From Aquatica leii (Eukaryota; Arthropoda; Insecta; Coleoptera; Lampyridae), in assembly GCA_035610365.1 (NCBI GenBank), contig CM069439.1, forward strand, positions 3,410,001-3,474,000: a stretch of DNA of 64,000 nucleotides, in the 5' to 3' direction. Position numbers and translations under genes: made by a program. Positions 35,516-47,640 of the stretch are shown piece by piece (positions within the stretch are counted from its first letter, which is position 1; each line of letters begins with the position of its first letter). Under the pieces are notes generated by a model that was not told where the DNA came from, searched no databases, and was given only the letters and a program-made list of their open reading frames with translations.

Positions 35516-38500
35516 GGTATATTGAAGTTATTTGTATTATTTTTAATAAAAATTATACAAAAATATAATAAACCATATTTGTGGCGTATATTTGTAATTG
35601 TTTAAACATTTATTTTTGGCATTAAATTCAAAACGAATTTTTATGGATAAATCCATAGCTAACTTCACACTGGTATAAATTTTTGATTATACATGTCCTA
35701 CTGTTTCCAATTATGTTAAATTGTGATTTTTATTTTTTTATAACTATTAATTTATTTTAATTCATTGACTGTTAAGTATTTTTCAGATTTTTATGTTTAT
35801 TACTCTAAATTTGTTGACCATGTAGGCAGTATAACCTTCTGTGACATAAAAGCGTCTCTTAAATCTTGTTTAGTAGGTATAATCTGTAGGTCAAAATTTT
35901 AAGATTGCTACGTTGTTCAAGTAAAGATTTAGCCCACCTGACAACTGAAAGATAGTTCCATTAAACGAAACTTTTGTTGACTTCTTAAAAGCAAAAACGG
36001 AATGAGAAACAGTTAGCAATACATGAGTTGAAAGTATTCCAGACCTCAGATTGACTAGAGTTGTGTGGACAGTCTTTATAAAAAAACGTTTGCGATTGTT
36101 CGAGAAATAGTTGCCGAAAACTATTTATACTCGAATTAAGTAACAAATCAATATTTTTTTTTGTACATGAAAGTTTTTTTCAAAAACGTTATTTTAATAA
36201 AAAGTGTGTTTTCTCCATGAAAATTTATATCAAAATTAGTCTATAAATTTATAATTACAAAAATATAGTTTAAATAATGGTTTGTTTATCTTTTTAATTT
36301 AAGTGAAAATATTTAAAGAAATTGAATCTTAGGATTCTTTTCAAATTTGGTTAAAATATTTTAAGTACAATCCTGTATATTACATGTGCGCACGCGCACC
36401 TTGTTAGTTGCAATGTTTTTAATGTAGTTAAAGCACAGAAAGTTCGTGGGTCTGCAAAGTTCAGGATTGTTTGGATTAGTTAATTTATAACACCAGTTTT
36501 TACTGTAGTTTTTAATATTTACTATAATTTCGGTAAGTTAAATTATTATTTTTGTTCCACGCACTTTATAAATAAACGAAATATCTAATTTTAAAATTGT
36601 TGTACAAACTTTGTCTTTACTTCTATTTTTACGTAGAAGTACGGATTATTTTGAATTTAATTGTTTGAGAAATAAAAAGCCTTTAAACAGAGTACAGTAA
36701 TTGCTAACGTAAGTTGGGGTATTGGCGCTGTACCTTTAAATTTTGTAACATAACCTATAAATTTTCCCGGTTTTTTATGGGCCGTCCTGGCAGTGGTTTT
36801 TGTACTTTGTGGGTGTATTAAACATTATAAAATATTAAAATAGTGTATAAAATAGTAAATAAGTGATTAATGGGAAATATATTGAACTTTTTTTTTTACT
36901 TGGAGCTTTTTAACTTTTTGCAACGTTCCCGGTAGTTTCTTTTTAATTATTGGATAATACGTGTAATTTTTTAATTAATTTGATTAATAATTTTCATTAG
37001 GAGACGAGTTTTTGACCAAAAATTTAGTGTAACCAATGATTTTGCTTAGTTCATTGCACTACGTTTTGGCGCCATAACATTATTAACGACCCTCTAGGAT
37101 TACATGATTACATAAATATTTAAAGTACCTTAAGTACCCATTGTTCGTGTATTACCAATACTTCAATTTTAGCTAACCACATTTTCTGATCTTTGTAAAT
37201 TTTAGTTTGCCAGTTAAAAATGTCTCCAAATTTAGAAAAATCTGGAACCTTCTTATTGTAGTTTTTTTTTAACATATTTATTTAATATAAACCTGTGGTC
37301 TGTGTAATACAATTTCATTCATGATCTTTGGAGGTTTTTAAATTAAATGAGAAACTGATTACACGATTGTAGGTCATAGATAAGATTAATTCAATATTGC
37401 TGCAAATGTTAAAGGGCTAGTAATTACTCTATCATATTTAAAGGTCTTATCTAACAACAGATTTACTTTCGCTTTATGATTGGTTTTGTAAGTGCAGGCA
37501 TGTGGGTGGACATGCATGCAGCGTAATTATCAATTGATCGATAACTTTTCTTAGTAACTACCAGATAACTACTCTTTTGTTAAACCGAGTGAGACCACGT
37601 TTTCACCTCAGTAAAGTGGTTGCTAACAGGTCTTATGTTAACTTTTATTTATTAAGTACCAGTAAAAAATTGTCATTTGACATCAAGTTATGCACTTGTA
37701 GCATTTAGTATTTACACGTATCTATATATAGTGAAGTGTGTATTTAAATTGATTACTTTGCCAAATTAAGCTTATGTGAATCAAAGTTTCTCTTTAGTTT
37801 AGTGAAAATATCAAAAAATGAATTACTACTCAACTGTAAACTCTTCTCATTTTACTATACAGTGGCTTCATAAGCACTTTTATGAAATCATCTTTCTATA
37901 GAAGCTATAATCTCCAATTCTAAAATAGCTGGCATTCTACATTGACAAAAGTTATCTAAAACGCTGCACACTAGCAAAAATAAACTGAAATTGTTAAACA
38001 ACTACACTAAATCAAGAGTGGAAGTTGTTTTAAGAAAATCACCAAGTACACCAGTTTCTATATGTACATTTAGGATGATCACCGGCTAAGCTCGCTCGTA
38101 ACATTATCTTTATGATTGATAATATTTCGATAATGAAAAGGCTCATTGAATACGTTTGCGTTCTTGCAGTTCGAAGATATCCTCTAGTATTAGCATTAAG
38201 AGTGTAAAGTTTTATAAAAAAAACTATAGATAAAAAGACGACGCACTGTAAACAGAATGTGTCTTGTGTCCTGCCATGCTATTCTTTGGGCCTTGTGTCT
38301 TTTCATATCAGTTTTTATTCATTTCTAAAACTCTTGTGCACACTGTACATTGGCGAACCTAAATGTACAAATCGAAACTATATTTATTTATTTTCGGATC
38401 TTGTAACTCACCTTTTTACTGTGATGTACAGTCGAACTTCTGTAAATCGAACCTTGAATACCCGAGAAAAAAGTTCGAGATAAAGAAATTTCAAGAATTA

Positions 38501-38717
38501 ATAAAATGGGGTTTATAAAATCTAATTGTTTATATTAAATATATACATACATATCTATAAAAAAAAATGTGCTACCAACAACAATGTTGATGTTTTTTGT
38601 GATATGTTGTTTTTGTTTTTAGGTAACTTAACAAAACTGTGTGTAACAGATCAATGCAGATTGTGATATATTTTCGATAGGTAATTTCAAGAACATAGAA
38701 CAAATTAACATAGAACG
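35516..38717. other. Intergenic DNA upstream of Cyclin E
   Basis: About 3.2 kb of AT-rich sequence with no coding frame of note. It should contain the Cyclin E promoter and 5'-untranslated region. A pogo-like terminus word (ACAGTCGAACTTCTGTAAAT) occurs at about 38428. Confidence 0.4.
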
Positions 38718-41700
38718 ATGGCTGATGAAAGCGATTGGGATACAACGAAGAGGTATGTATGATACTAAATATTCTCATGGCGTAATATTACGAGTAAAAT
38801 TAGTATGTTTCTGCAAAATTTTTATTGATTTGTTGCCAGTTGCTTTGAAGAATGTCAATTTTTAATTTTTACTTATTTATAACACTGTATAGGAATTAAT
38901 AAAACTACAACTGCGGGTTCTATCTTCCCAATCTTCTTCATCTTTGACTTAATTTTCGTTATGAGGAACTGCGCTGGTTTAATCATCATTGGATAGATTT
39001 CTAGATTGGTAACACCTTTCACGTCTTTTGTTTACCATGAAGTTTCTTCTATCTTACCAGCTGCTGCAGTTGTTGTCGTTATCACACAAGTTCAGCTTTC
39101 GTCACATGTCGCAGTGGAAATCTTCAGAGCCTGGAATAAACTAACTGATTCATAAAAAGGCTTCTGATCGATAAAACTAGTTTCCAAACTCCGGTAGAGG
39201 AAATAGAGCTTAATATTAAAAGGATTTTGAATTATTTCAATGGATTCCCTAATTTTTCGCTGATAGTTATGAAAAACATTAGCCAAATTCTTTGTGTTTT
39301 TAAACAAAATTTGATGACTCGTTTCTAGCACGTGTTCTGCCACAGCTGACTTAGAAAATTGTTTAAGACGACTACATCTTTGATGCTCTTTAATAGGGTT
39401 TCCTACGTTTCTACCCGTTTCTTCTATGTATGCACGACCACCAGAGCAAGGAATGCTAGAAACGCAGTCAGATTAAAAAGAAATAACGTCCTTCACCGGA
39501 TTTAAAAGTTGACCCAATTTAGGAAGAGTAGAAAACCGAGTGACAATGTTGTCTTTAGACATTTTTCTTATACGGTCTGTGATACCTTTGACATAGGGTA
39601 GATAACCGATAGACACCGGTAATATTAACCGAGATTCTAGTTTTCCTTTACCGGAGATTTGGAAACCAGTTTTATCAATCGGAAGTCTGTTTATAAATGC
39701 GAGACATCAAGGCGCAATCCATCAGTTTATTCCAGATGTCCAATGCGACGTGTGACGAAAGTTCAGCTTGTGTGATAAGGATAACACGGGAATTATCCAG
39801 AATGGAAAGTTTGAACAGGAAAATATTTTGCCAATACACTCTTGGTATCGCAGACTTAAGATGGCGGCGGCACAAATTTAAGATTAGTACGTGACATCGG
39901 AGTCGGTAGCGATGAAAAGAAGTATGTGCCGCTTGAATTGCTGCGCATGTGTCACTTTTAGAGAAATGCGTTGCTGAAGTTAAGTAAAAAGATGTCATAT
40001 AACTGTCATTTTACGCTTTTTTCAGAATTTTTTGATTATTTACTTGTAAACTTATCTTGCTGTCGTGTTGTGTTTTTGTTGTTGTTGTTGCTGAGCTCGC
40101 CGATATTCACCTTGTGTTCGGGTAAAGCCCATACATTACGCGCCCCACGCCAACTGTAGCATGAGAAATACCCAAATAGGTAACATGGGTTCGACAGCCT
40201 GCATTGGAGGAGGCGGTTTAAGGAGAATTTGTCAACCAGTACGCACGCTGTAGAGACTGAATGTCAGCCACCATTGAGTATGGCAAATTGTTCACGAAGA
40301 TTTACAACATTTATTCAAATTACAAAAAGTTCAATCAGTTGCTGCAGAGAACTTTCCGCATCGTCAGAGATATTGTCAGTGGTTTTTACGACATATTGTA
40401 AACACGCCTGACTTCCCCAACCACGTATTGTTCACTGAAAGAACGCACACAAGGAAAGAAATTTGGAATTCGAGAAATAGCCATGTTTTGGGTCACACGC
40501 GACAAAAGGACGCAACATTCAACTTAAATTCTCTGTGAATGTGTGGGCAGGGATTGTGCGAACTTATTTAATTGGGGTTCTTTCTCCTCCGCGCTGAAAT
40601 GGACACATTTATAGAGAATTTCTACGCGAACTGCTTCCAGAACTTTTTCCCACTGGAAGTAAGAAGAAGAGTTTTACCAGCATGACTGAGCCCCGCCACA
40701 TTCTACTTTAACCCGTTAGAGAATGGTTGCACACGCAATCTCCTGACAGATTTATTGGACGTGGTGGACATGTTCATTGGTCTGCGTGATCCCCCGATCT
40801 GACTCCTCTCGATTTCTTCCTCTGGGACACTTGTTGAAAATAGCAAAAAGACTAGGATTGCAGTTTACGTAATACACCAAATGGGCGGATCTTTGAACAC
40901 ATGCTTAAGTTCAATAAAAATCTAATATAAATTAGTTCTTTAATTTTTCGAATTTCCTATTCGCGTGCCCTATCAACCCTGAAACGGAAAAGTGCGCATA
41001 TTTTCCGACAACGAAAACAACAGCAAGATGAGTTTACAAGTAAATCACCTAAAAGTTCTAAAAACTAACAAAATGACAATTATTTGACATCAATCGACCA
41101 ATGCTTACTTAATCTCATTAACGCATTTCTCTTCTCTTCAAGCGGCGACTACTTCTCTTTACTACCGGTTCCGATTTCAATGTCACGTACTAAATCTTAA
41201 ATTCGTGCCGCCATCTTAAGCCTGCGATACCAAGTGTATCAAAAAATGATCATTTTTACATGCCCCATCAACCCTGAAAGTATGCGCACTTACACCCTGT
41301 ATATGCACGAAGAACCTAAGTGGATCGTTCATAAGATGCGTGGTCTAAGTAGTTATTGCCATATGTATTCTTCTCTGATAAATTTTCTTTACGTTTTCGT
41401 TTGCTGGCAGCGAGGAGTATAGTATTGTCGGCAAAACGTAGTTTTTTAACTTATTTTATATTGTCTAAAGCTTTTCCATAGTTGACAAAGCTAATACATA
41501 TACGTGTGTAGTATCACTTCACTCTTCTGCATAAGCTGCAGTAAGTTAAGGATTTGTTCTTTGGTGTCTGTTCTTCACAAAATATGTTTGCTCCAGAGCA
41601 AGTTGCCAGGAAAAGATGCACTCGTGTACGAGGATCATTCAATAAGCAATGCTTCTCATTTTTTTCATTTGTTGAAACTACAACATTGACGATGAGTTTG

Positions 41701-44354
41701 TCACTTTTTAATATAATCTCCGTGCGTTTGTCCAATTTTGGTCCATCTTTTAACAAGAGCATTAACACACGGACGTTTTTACTACCTTTTCATCTTCAAA
41801 GTGAATCTGAAGATGAGCTTCTTTTAGCGCACTGAACAGATGGAAGTCTGATGGTGCTAGGTCAGGACTGTATGAAGGATGATGCAAGATTTCTCATTCA
41901 ATTTTTACAATCTTTTCAGTAGAGCGTGGTCTTGTATTGTCATGAAAAAGAAGAAGATTCGTCTGTTGGATAAACTCGCTGAAGACGTGCTTTAAGCTTT
42001 TTGAAGGTCGTGACGTATTGGACCGAATTTATTGTGGATTTCTGCTCAAAAAAAAAATTGCAGTGCTGCCACTTGTTGCCGCCGAAAATTACTACTACAG
42101 TGTATCGTTAGAGCAGTCTCGTTGGTCATTTAACCTATGGCGAAGTTGTTACTAACCTAGTTTCCTTGCTTATACCAAGACCGTAGTAGTTCTACTTGGG
42201 TTGTCGCGTCTACCTTGTTAAAATCGCTTATTACCATGAGGATGTTTTCATCGGAAACGCTTCAAATAACATTTCCCAACCAACGTAATGTCTTTGTCTT
42301 TCGAAACCTTTTTAGATATTCCAGCTATTCTGTCGAACTCGTTTTAAACGATATCGATTTTCGTTCGTATAAGCCCTGTGGTCGTTTAGATAGCGATGAG
42401 TATATATGATTCGACTCATTTGTTTTTAGTTGGACCGGTAGCGAATTTTGCACGTGATGACCGCAGAGTCTTAGTATCGTGTCAATAAGTACATTTCACA
42501 CTGCTCGTCTTAGACGCGAAGCACCATCGATTTTTTAATTTTTATTAAACTTTCCCGATCCACATGCCGAATAGTTCTGATGACTGTTTAGACGAGTACA
42601 AAACGTTAATTGTGTATAAAGGAACATTCTAATTTCTATCTAATTCATCGTTACTTTCATATATTTAGGTAGATTTATGAACGATGCATTTGTTTTTTAT
42701 TAGTACCGAAACCGACACTCAACCATCGACTTCAAAAAGGATTTTTGACCAGAAGACTCCTCATTCTGAGAAGCATGGCGTCTACCCAGAGAGCGTCAAA
42801 AAAAGTAGATTGACTGAAATGGGTGATATATGGCTTCCACCAAAATCTCGAGATACTCCATTACCATATTTGCCTTGGGCAAACAATAGCGAAGTATGGC
42901 AGACTATGGTTTACAAAGAAGAAGCTACTACTCGCAACAGAAACTGTCGTTTATTTGAAGATCCTACTAGTTTTTTACCTAGAATGCGGTCGATTCTAGT
43001 TGACTGGATAATGGAGGTGTGCGAAGCGTATCATTTGCGTAGAATTACTTTTTACCTAGCATTAGACTACATTGATCGTTACTTAACTATTAATCCGGCA
43101 GTTCCTAAAAACCACTTACAACTAATTGGAATTTCTTCTTTGTTTGTTGCTGCTAAACTTGAAGAAGTTTATCCACCTAAATTATCGGAGTTTTCTTATG
43201 TTTGTGATGGAGCATGTAGCCAGGAGGATATTATAGACTACGAAATTTTATTACTGAGTGTAAGTACCGAAATAACGAAGAATTCGATTCTTAATAGCAT
43301 ATTATAGTCTTTAGGGTGGGATTTAAACTTCATGACTCCGACCGGATGGCTAAATTTGTACATGCAGATTCATTCAGTGTGTGACAAGAAGGAGAACGAC
43401 AACTTCGACACCGAATATAACTTTTTCTTTCCACAATATTCATCTTACCAGTTTGTTTGTGCTTCGCATTTAATCGATTTGTTTACATTGGATCCCGGAT
43501 ACCTGTTGTTCAGCTACAGTGTGATTGCCGCTTCGGCTATGTATTTCAGTTTTGGGAAGAAAGTAGCTTTGAAAGTGTCAGGTACTGTTGCGTTTTACTC
43601 TGCATCTCTTAAATAAAATCGTTTTTTTATAGGTTTACAATGGGATGATCTCAAAGATTGTACTGAGTATATGGCTGTTTATTATACTGTTTTAAGGGAT
43701 ACAGATGACCCAAGGTTACATAGTGTTTTATATCAAGAGACTGATGATTGCCAAAACGCAACTTACGATTCCATGAAAATTTGTATACCAAAATTGACTA
43801 ATGTTGATAATCACACTATGCAAACTCACGTAATCAATACGCAGCATTTTGTAAGCTGGATAAAATATCATTTACAGGTTATAAATGCTTTTTTTTAGGA
43901 ACAGGCCACTTTGCTTCGTTTGCGAAGAATGGGACTTACCGTGGAAAAGACTTATGAGCCAGTTAAAACTACTGTAGTGCCGGAAGATGAATCTGATGAT
44001 AGCTTTTTAATGTACGAGGATGACGATGACGTAGAAGATCCTGAAAATGAAGATGAAGTCTACGAGTCGCACAACGAAGAAGAGAGTCACAATGATGGTA
44101 AAAAAGAAGGAAAGAAGAAAGGCGAGGTAAGTAACAGCGAGGAAAAACCTGCAGTGTTAATGTTCGAAATTGGAAAAAGTTCTGAAAATGCTTCCGAGGA
44201 AAATGCGAGTAAAAATGAATTAAATTTTTTTACTTCAAAGAAAAAATATACTTTTGATGAAATTTTAATTGGAATACATAACTGCACAAATAAGCAATTG
44301 CTCGTGCAATCGTCCTCTTCTCAGACTGTATGTTCTAGTGACAATCTTAATTAA
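38718..44354 (+). CDS. CycE: G1/S-specific cyclin E
   Basis: Five exons join to 512 codons plus stop: 38718-38752, 42704-43259, 43308-43581, 43633-43850 and 43899-44354. Exon 1 (MADESDWDTTK, then a split Ser codon) splices in phase to exon 2, which lacks its own good start. The N-terminal cyclin box begins near residue 90 and includes MRSILVDWIMEVCEAYHLRR, LALDYIDRYL, HLQLIGISSLFVAAKLEEVY and CSQEDIIDYEILLL. Exon 3 opens with SLGWDLNFMTPTGWL and the C-terminal cyclin fold. Exon 5 is acidic (DDDDVEDPENEDEVY) and Ser-rich. Cyclin E activates Cdk2 at S-phase entry. Intron 1 (4 kb) holds Penelope and mariner debris. No TPPxS-type degron is seen near the C-terminus. Confidence 0.9.
39083..39785. 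repeat. Inverted copies of the Penelope-like 3' end
   Basis: The words TTATCACACAAG, TTTCGTCACA and GGAATAAACT at 39083-39155 recur in inverted order at 39715-39782 (AGTTTATTCCAG, TGTGACGAAAGTTCAGC, CTTGTGTGATAAGG). The element's 3' end is therefore present in both orientations, as often seen with Penelope-like insertions. Confidence 0.65.
39090..39690 (-). mobile_element. Penelope-like retroelement, RT end and GIY-YIG endonuclease
   Basis: On the minus strand one frame reads LPYVKGITDRIRKMSKDNIV (end of the RT domain region), then an in-frame stop, then SSIPCSGGRAYIEETGRNVG, IKEHQRCSRL, SKSAVAEHVLE, and a final RKIRESIEIIQNPFN. The order PC..G..YI.ETGR...R..EH....SA.AEH is the GIY-YIG endonuclease of Penelope-like elements. 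The stop and the missing upstream RT show a dead, 5'-truncated copy. It lies in Cyclin E intron 1. Confidence 0.8.
39838..41250. repeat. Long inverted repeat (~230-250 bp arms) around a mariner-like fragment
   Basis: The left arm (about 39838-40080: CTTGGTATCGCAGACTTAAG, TACGTGACATCGGAGTCGG, GAGAAATGCGTT, then TTTACTTGTAAACT) is matched in reverse complement by the right arm (about 41010-41250). Between the arms lies the transposase fragment at 40195-40830. A short direct repeat (CATCAACCCTGAAA/CTATCAACCCTGAAA) lies beside the right arm at about 40970 and 41266. Confidence 0.65.
40195..40830 (+). pseudogene. Mariner-like transposase fragment
   Basis: Broken frames on the plus strand show an HTH-like start, then KLQKVQSVAAENFPHRQRYC, HVLFTERTHTR, VNVWAGIVRTYLIGVL, FLRELLPELFPLEVRRRV, and finally DLTPLDFFLWD near 40800-40830. 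The blocks appear in the correct order for an insect mariner-like transposase, up to the third catalytic residue. It contains several frameshifts and stops and lies inside Cyclin E intron 1. Confidence 0.7.
41796..42130 (-). pseudogene. Mariner (Mos1-like) transposase fragment
   Basis: The minus strand reads LLHDNTRPRSTEKIVKI, then a stop, then HHPSYSPDLAPSDFHLFSAL and a C-terminal part ending near KVVKT. HDN.RPH followed after about 34 residues by SPDLAPSDFHLF is the DD34D end of classical mariner transposases. It is a different lineage from the other mariner-like fragments in this window. Frame changes occur at about 42000. Only the C-terminal half is recognisable. Confidence 0.75.
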
Positions 44355-44677
44355 GTTTAATTTTTACAATAGTATTTTTATCTTGTAAGTGTGTAGCATA
44401 TTTGAGTAGTTAGGCGAATAATTTTATAATTGTGTAGATCCGGCAAAAGTGCCTTAGCAGAATTAATAGTGCTACTATAATTGAAACGCTCAACAGATAA
44501 CGCTAAGCCACCTCCTACGAATTAATTGGGCGTTTTATTGTAAAGTCAGATTTATATATAACAGTGCATCAAAGTGGTAAGATTTGAAGTCTTCTCTTAT
44601 CAAGTGTGAAATCCTAACAATGGCATCTTTTTAACAAAATTTCAAATTCTAAATTTATTTTTTAATTCACAAGTTTA

Positions 44678-44683
44678 AATAAA
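44678..44683 (+). terminator. Possible Cyclin E poly(A) signal
   Basis: AATAAA lies 324 bases after the Cyclin E stop. A second candidate (TTTTTAATAAAGTG) is at about 45485, and the sequence alone does not show which is used. Confidence 0.35.
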
Positions 44684-44689
44684 AAGAGT

Positions 44690-46556
44690 TAAGGTATTGT
44701 TAAGAATTCGTAAAAGTATAAAAATGGTAAGAAAAAGTGAATCAAAAGCGTCGACTTCGCGCTCAATTCAAATTAGCCAATCGTATAATTTCTGTAAATT
44801 TTCGTGGGAGTTGGCTTAGTTTTATCTATTGGGCATTTCAATTATGGTGAGCAACTAAAGAAAATTCCATTTTAAAACTGTTTGTGTTAATTTTCCGAAT
44901 TTTTACACCAGTAAAATGAAAATTAACAGGAAATTCACTTGTAACGGAATTGTCTCTTTGCGATGTTTTTAGACGTAATTGTGATACAATCAATTACTTT
45001 ATAAGTAATTGTTTTGTTTTTAGTCTATTATCATTTAAGACTGGTTATTTAAGTAAATTCTAAAAGTAAATTTAGAAATTGTAACAGGATTTGAATCGGT
45101 TTTAATATCTTGCGAAATGTTCTGCTTGGTTCGCTTTGTGTCTTAGAACTTATCTATGTGAATATATTTAAGTATAGCTTAAATTATTAAATAATTTTTT
45201 TAAACTGTGATCATACTTATAAATAAATTAATATATTTAATATTTCTCATTGACTTAGCTTGGGTCAGTACTGTTTTATACGAACATGTATTTTTTTACT
45301 GCAATTGTGTGCTCAATTAAATATTTTCTTAATAGTACTAATACTTTGACTGTAAATGTCTACCATAGTATCCTAATTAAAAACCTGTGATTTACTATGA
45401 AATGTTTAATTTTCGTCTATTATACACATGCTTAAGTTACTTGGCCTGAATGGGATTGTGATTATGTACAAACTGTATGTATTTTTAATAAAGTGTTCTA
45501 GGGAGTTTATTGAATGAATTTAACCAAATAGTATCACACTCTCCTTATTATTATAAAGTTCTGTGTAGAGTATGTTCGTCTTCACCGAAAATTTTGCATA
45601 TTATACGAGTCGAGATTAGATTTTTTAAGATTATCATCTTTATATATATATATTGTCGCTCGCATTGTATTTGACATTTTGACAAACCATTAAAATCCGG
45701 GCTGTTGAGAATACTTAAAAGTAAATGCTCGGCTCAGATAAATGTAGAGAAATCCATTGCAAAAATAAAGTTAGATTTAAGTTTGCAGAAAAAGAGTTCA
45801 TAGTAACAAGACCAGTTGGTGAAAAAGAAATGGAAAGTGAAGATGGTGATTATGAAAATAAAGTAGTTATGAGGACATTGAGCTGAATGAATTATCGTGA
45901 TAATTGTGTATACAATGCCGAGTGGCAAGCGTTAATGACTTAGTTTGAAATGAAAGCGATACAACCTAGGAGGTGCAGAAATAAAGTTCTCAATATTTCT
46001 AAAAAGAAGAATAAACGAAACCAAATGGAAGTAACGATAATTTTTGGGTTAAATTTGGTTAATTTACAAAAAATTATAAAACAAAATAAAAAACTTTCTT
46101 TGTAATTTAAGAAAACTTTTTAGGGTAACTGCCTATTTACTTGTTCTTTTTGAATCGCTTTTACATTTGCACTACCAAAAGATTTTTTTCAAAAATTGTC
46201 AAAATAAGAAAATGCAATGCAAATCAAAATTTATATAATCAAATGCAGCTATTGCAATATAAACTGGTTGCACATAAAAATTACGTTTTAAGGTCTGCGG
46301 TTTTATCTTTGTCTATAGTGGCCAAAAGAGGTTATGCTAAAACGACACTTTAAAAATTGTTTTGGGCATACTAGAGTTTCCATCTTGCGAAATCTACAGA
46401 GATGTATTTAAAATTTTAAAACAATAAATTTTTATTACTGTTCAAAAAAATCTAAAATAAACGGATTATGTTGCATTTATTGAAAAAATAAGCGTTTAGT
46501 ATGCTTATATAATAATTTAAGCACTGCGTCTCCAAGCATAAATTATCACTAGACAA
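44690..46556. other. Intergenic DNA after Cyclin E
   Basis: AT-rich DNA with no gene recognised. It contains a short TATATATATATA run near 45640. Confidence 0.4.
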
Positions 46557-46560
46557 ATAT

Positions 46561-46912
46561 GATAAAACCGCAGACAAGACCTAATTCGCACGTGCGATCG
46601 ATTTTAATTATGTCAGCTACAGTTGACAATATAAACGGCTGTTTTCTGTTTGCATTTTCTTATCTTGACCTCATTTAAAAAAAAAACTTATAAGAATCAA
46701 CGGGTATAAGCAGTATAAGTCTAAACTTCCAGTGACCAAACAAGATGAAACCGCAGACAAAACGTAATTCGCACGTGCGATCGATTTTAATTAGATCAGC
46801 TCAGTTGACAATATAAATAGCTGCTTCCTGTTTACACTTTCTTATCTTACGCGTATAATCACATAATAAGATACTGTATAAGTCTAAATTTCCAGTGATC
46901 TTAAAAAGGTTT
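46561..46912. repeat. Two tandem ~183 bp copies with a CACGTG palindrome
   Basis: The first copy starts at 46561 (GATAAAACCGCAGACAAGAC) and the second at 46744 (GATGAAACCGCAGACAAAAC). Both contain AATTCGCACGTGCGATCG, TCAG..CAGTTGACAATATAAA, CTTTCTTATCTT and TATAAGTCTAAA.TTCCAGTGA in the same order. Similarity is high. No reading frame is conserved. Confidence 0.8.
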
Positions 46913-47048
46913 TTGTTAAATTCCAAAAATAGGTTTTTTGTTTTGAACGATTATTTTTTTGCAAATTAACTAAATTTACCAGAAAATGAGTGGCGCAACT
47001 GAGATTAAATGTAAATCAAGAAAAAAAAAATGATGGCAACAAAGCTAT

Positions 47049-47480
47049 TGTAGCGAATTTTATTATTAAACCTAATTTATTTAATCTACTAAAAATATTT
47101 TTACTTATACTAGAAATATGTACACTTTTAAATTAACCAAACTAATTAAATCTAATAATATTGAATAAAAACACACTATAATTTATATCACTCACACGAA
47201 GATAAGATAAAGTCCGCGGATAGCTTCACACACTTGTTTATACTAAACTCACTTACTTTGTAGATTTATTTATAACACGCGTTAACGACTTATTTATTTA
47301 GACTTGAATAATCTTAACACTGCTGTCTTCGCATTACGGCAATAACTGACCTACGATTTAATGTTTCTTCGGCATTTATACATTGTGACGAATCGTTCCC
47401 GTATGCATCTGCATCCTTCGGTAAACGTTCTAGAAAACCTCGCGAAGGCTCTCGAAGTTGCGAATAACTTTTCCAACGTT
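47049..47480 (-). repeat. 3' LTR of the Gypsy element (left copy)
   Basis: It begins TGTAGCGAATTTTATTATTA and shares with the right copy CTAGAAATATGTACACTTTT, AGATAAAGTCCGCGGATAGC, CTTCACACACTTGTTTA, CGACTTATTTATTTAGACTT and CTGCTGTCTTCG. A further match (ACGTTCTAGAA, then GAAGGCTCT) places the inner border near 47480; a shorter LTR ending at about 47332 (TG...CA) is the alternative. Confidence 0.75.
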
Positions 47481-47640
47481 TAACTGCCCTCTTCTTAGGA
47501 CTGTTCTGTCCCAGAACAGGAGACTGGATGCGACACCGGTAAAAAGGATCGTGGCGATAGCGGCAGCTTTTTCCATTTCGGCAACTACCTTGACCATAAA
47601 AGTAACAGTCAATGGACTTTTCCTGGCCTGATATTCTTCT
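47314..47640 (-). pseudogene. CCCH zinc finger segment after the macro domain
   Basis: In the same frame as the last part of the macro domain, 47551-47607 encode CYFYGQGSCRNGKSCRYRH. This is a C-x7-C-x5-C-x3-H finger, the spacing of RNA-binding CCCH fingers. A basic tail (KKRAVKRWKSYSQLREPSRG) follows and the frame runs into the LTR, stopping at 47314. The in-frame link suggests that macro domain and finger were one accessory module. RNA binding is inferred from the finger type only. Confidence 0.7.
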
